Part shown: positions 5,655-6,576 of the stretch, piece after piece
How positions within the stretch are numbered: position 1 is the stretch's first letter
How the letters are laid out: each line of letters begins with the position of its first letter
Assembly: GCA_001593845.1 (NCBI GenBank)
Contig: LUCF01000058.1
Location: 1 to 6,576, forward strand
Source: Candidatus Bathyarchaeota archaeon B63
GTDB lineage: Archaea > Thermoproteota > Bathyarchaeia > Bathyarchaeales > DTEX01
Direction: 5' to 3'
Length of the DNA stretch: 6,576 nt
Notes under the pieces: generated by a model
The model's database searches: none
What the model saw: only the letters and a program-made list of their open reading frames with translations
What the model was told of the DNA's origin: nothing
Program-made: the position numbers and the translations under genes

Positions 5655-6187
5655 AGGCCCTCCTGATGGCGGCGACGTTCTTCTCCCCAATCGCCCCTGG
5701 AAATCTCTCCGTGACGACCTTGCTTAGGGAATCCAGCGATACCAGAGGTGAAGCCTTAACAAGGGCTCCCAGCATCGCCGTGTTGTATATGGGCCTCCCC
5801 AGAATATCGAGGCGCTATGCGGACTGCGTTGACGGTGTAAACCTTCGCCTTCTCCACCCTCAGCTCCTCCCTCAGCTCCTGAGGCTTCCTCTCAGAATTC
5901 GCCACAACCATTCCGCCTTCAATGAGTCCCCTAGTCACGTCTACTTGGCCGATGAGCGTCGGATCAACTATAACGACTATATTTGGGGTGTAGATGTGAC
6001 TGTGAATGCTTATCGGCTCATCTGAGATCCTGGTGTATCCGGTGACTGGTGCCCCTCTCCTCTCAGGCCCGAACTCGGGGAACGCTTGGACGTACTTCCC
6101 GTCGAGCAGCGCCGCTTGGGCGAGCAGTCTGCTGACCGTGACTATGCCTTGCCCTCCCCTCCCGTGCCATCTGACCTCAACTAACAA
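5629..6187 (-). CDS. porG: 2-oxoacid (pyruvate) ferredoxin oxidoreductase, gamma subunit, frameshifted
   Basis: Structural gamma subunit of the oxidoreductase and first gene of the operon. The first 125 residues are plainly PorG: WHGRGGQGIVT at 7-17, YVQAFPEFGPERRGAPV at 32-48, and IVVIVDPTL. The frame then turns to nonsense and stops at 5756 (143 residues). One extra base at about 5811-5812 (GCGCCTCGA for GCGCTCGA on the coding strand) explains this. Reading on in the next frame gives LDILGRPIYNTAMLGALVKA and 40 more residues, ending in EEARGIE and a TGA at 5631-5629. The restored chain is 185 residues, the normal family length. The start is a TTG at 6187, backed by GGAGG 7 nt upstream. Either a sequencing/assembly error or a real recent mutation is possible. 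The undecayed downstream frame favours error or a very recent event. Confidence 0.9.
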
Positions 6188-6194
6188 CCCGATT

Positions 6195-6199
6195 CCTCC
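6195..6199 (-). promoter_or_regulatory. Shine-Dalgarno site supporting a TTG start of porG
   Basis: GGAGG on the minus strand lies 7 nt before the TTG at 6187. No ATG or GTG alternative sits at the conserved N-terminus (LVEVRWHGRGGQG), so the TTG is the likely true start. Confidence 0.7.
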
Positions 6200-6242
6200 G
6201 CTGATCCTTCCTCTTTTTGGGTTAATTTCAACATGGAAGAGA

Positions 6243-6256
6243 CATATAACTTTACC
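6243..6256 (-). promoter_or_regulatory. TATA/BRE-like promoter of the porGDAB operon
   Basis: On the minus strand GGTAAA is followed by GTTATATG (6250-6243), a BRE/TATA-like pair. Transcription would begin near 6220, about 33 nt before the porG TTG. It lies in the 99-bp gap after the transporter gene, the only gap upstream of the operon. Confidence 0.55.
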
Positions 6257-6286
6257 TAAAACATCTCGGAACGCCTGGGGAATTGG

Positions 6287-6576
6287 CTATCTGAGGGGTT
6301 TCTTGCACCTCAGCAGGATGACGAGCACCGTCAAGCTCATGAGGAAAACGTAGATGTACGGAGCGTTCCCGGCGAACTCTGAGAGGAAGCCTCCCAGCAG
6401 CGGTCCTATTAGGTAGCCTACTCCTATGAGGCTCTCGAAGACCCCGGCTGAGTAGCCCCTCGAAGTCCTCTTCCATCTCAGGATGTACGCGATCGACGCA
6501 GCGTAGGAGACTCCGGCTCCAAATCCGAAGATAAGGAAGGAGAGCATGAAGGGCAACGTCCTCCTGCTCCAGAATG
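6287..6576 (-). CDS. Membrane transporter, probable MFS family, C-terminal part only
   Basis: Only the C-terminal end is in the window. The frame stays open to the right edge, reading ...FWSRRTLPFML, so the TTG at 6556 is not a real start. The visible part has about three hydrophobic segments (around PFMLSFLIFGFGAG, then GVGYLIGPLLGGFL, then YIYVFLMSLTVLVILL). It ends in a short basic tail (RCKKPLR). RGYSAGVFESLIGVGYLIGPLLGG resembles the loop and helix 11 region of major facilitator transporters, where a GxxxGPxxGG pattern is common. The substrate cannot be inferred from this fragment. The stop lies 99 bp upstream of porG on the same strand; a promoter in the gap suggests the two are separate units. 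Confidence 0.75.
   Translation of the reverse strand, partial: FWSRRTLPFMLSFLIFGFGAGVSYAASIAYILRWKRTSRGYSAGVFESLIGVGYLIGPLLGGFLSEFAGNAPYIYVFLMSLTVLVILLRCKKPLR

Noticed and set aside
5655..5690. Extended PorD N-terminus from the ATG at 5690
   Set aside because: The extra 12 codons lie in the restored porG frame region and read as non-conserved, basic/proline-rich sequence. The ATG at 5654 or TTG at 5636 fits the family length better.
5756..5830. Programmed ribosomal frameshift in porG
   Set aside because: No slippery sequence, no downstream pseudoknot that I can see, and no known precedent in por operons. A single-base error or mutation is simpler.

Overview
The window looks archaeal. Its first gene encodes a TFB (archaeal TFIIB), several genes follow TATA/BRE-like boxes rather than -35/-10 boxes, and the translation factor is of the archaeal SUI1 type. 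The nicotinate phosphoribosyltransferase is the archaeal form with a C-terminal zinc knuckle, and the 2-oxoacid oxidoreductase is the four-subunit type. The proteins look most like those of TACK-group archaea, possibly a Bathyarchaeia-like lineage. That placement is an impression from reading the proteins, not a computed result. The por operon implies ferredoxin-based, anaerobic metabolism.

Layout: positions 1-208 hold a T-rich possible terminator for an off-window gene, the tfb promoter, and a leader of about 100 nt rich in AGAAC/GTTCT repeats. tfb (plus strand) converges on a minus-strand pair, SUI1/aIF1 followed by a 72-residue zinc ribbon, and the tfb and zinc-ribbon stop codons overlap. 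Upstream of that pair is a separate minus-strand pncB gene (nicotinate salvage to NAD). Between pncB and the por operon is a non-coding gap of about 275 bp. It contains a palindromic TATA-like element and a compact fold of about 115 nt on the plus strand. The fold has several landmarks of a very small RNase P RNA, and this is the most interesting feature of the window.

The right half is the minus-strand operon porG-porD-porA-porB. It encodes pyruvate (or a related 2-oxoacid):ferredoxin oxidoreductase, which converts a 2-oxoacid and CoA to acyl-CoA, CO2 and reduced ferredoxin. The active-site and cluster residues are present in A, B and D. porG carries a single-base frameshift, and the rest of its conserved C-terminus is intact in the next frame. 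At the right edge is the C-terminal end of a membrane transporter, probably of the MFS family, cut by the window.

Together the genes cover basal transcription, translation initiation, NAD salvage and central carbon/electron metabolism. Apart from the candidate RNA and the porG lesion this is an ordinary housekeeping region. No insertion sequence, CRISPR array or prophage signal was seen.
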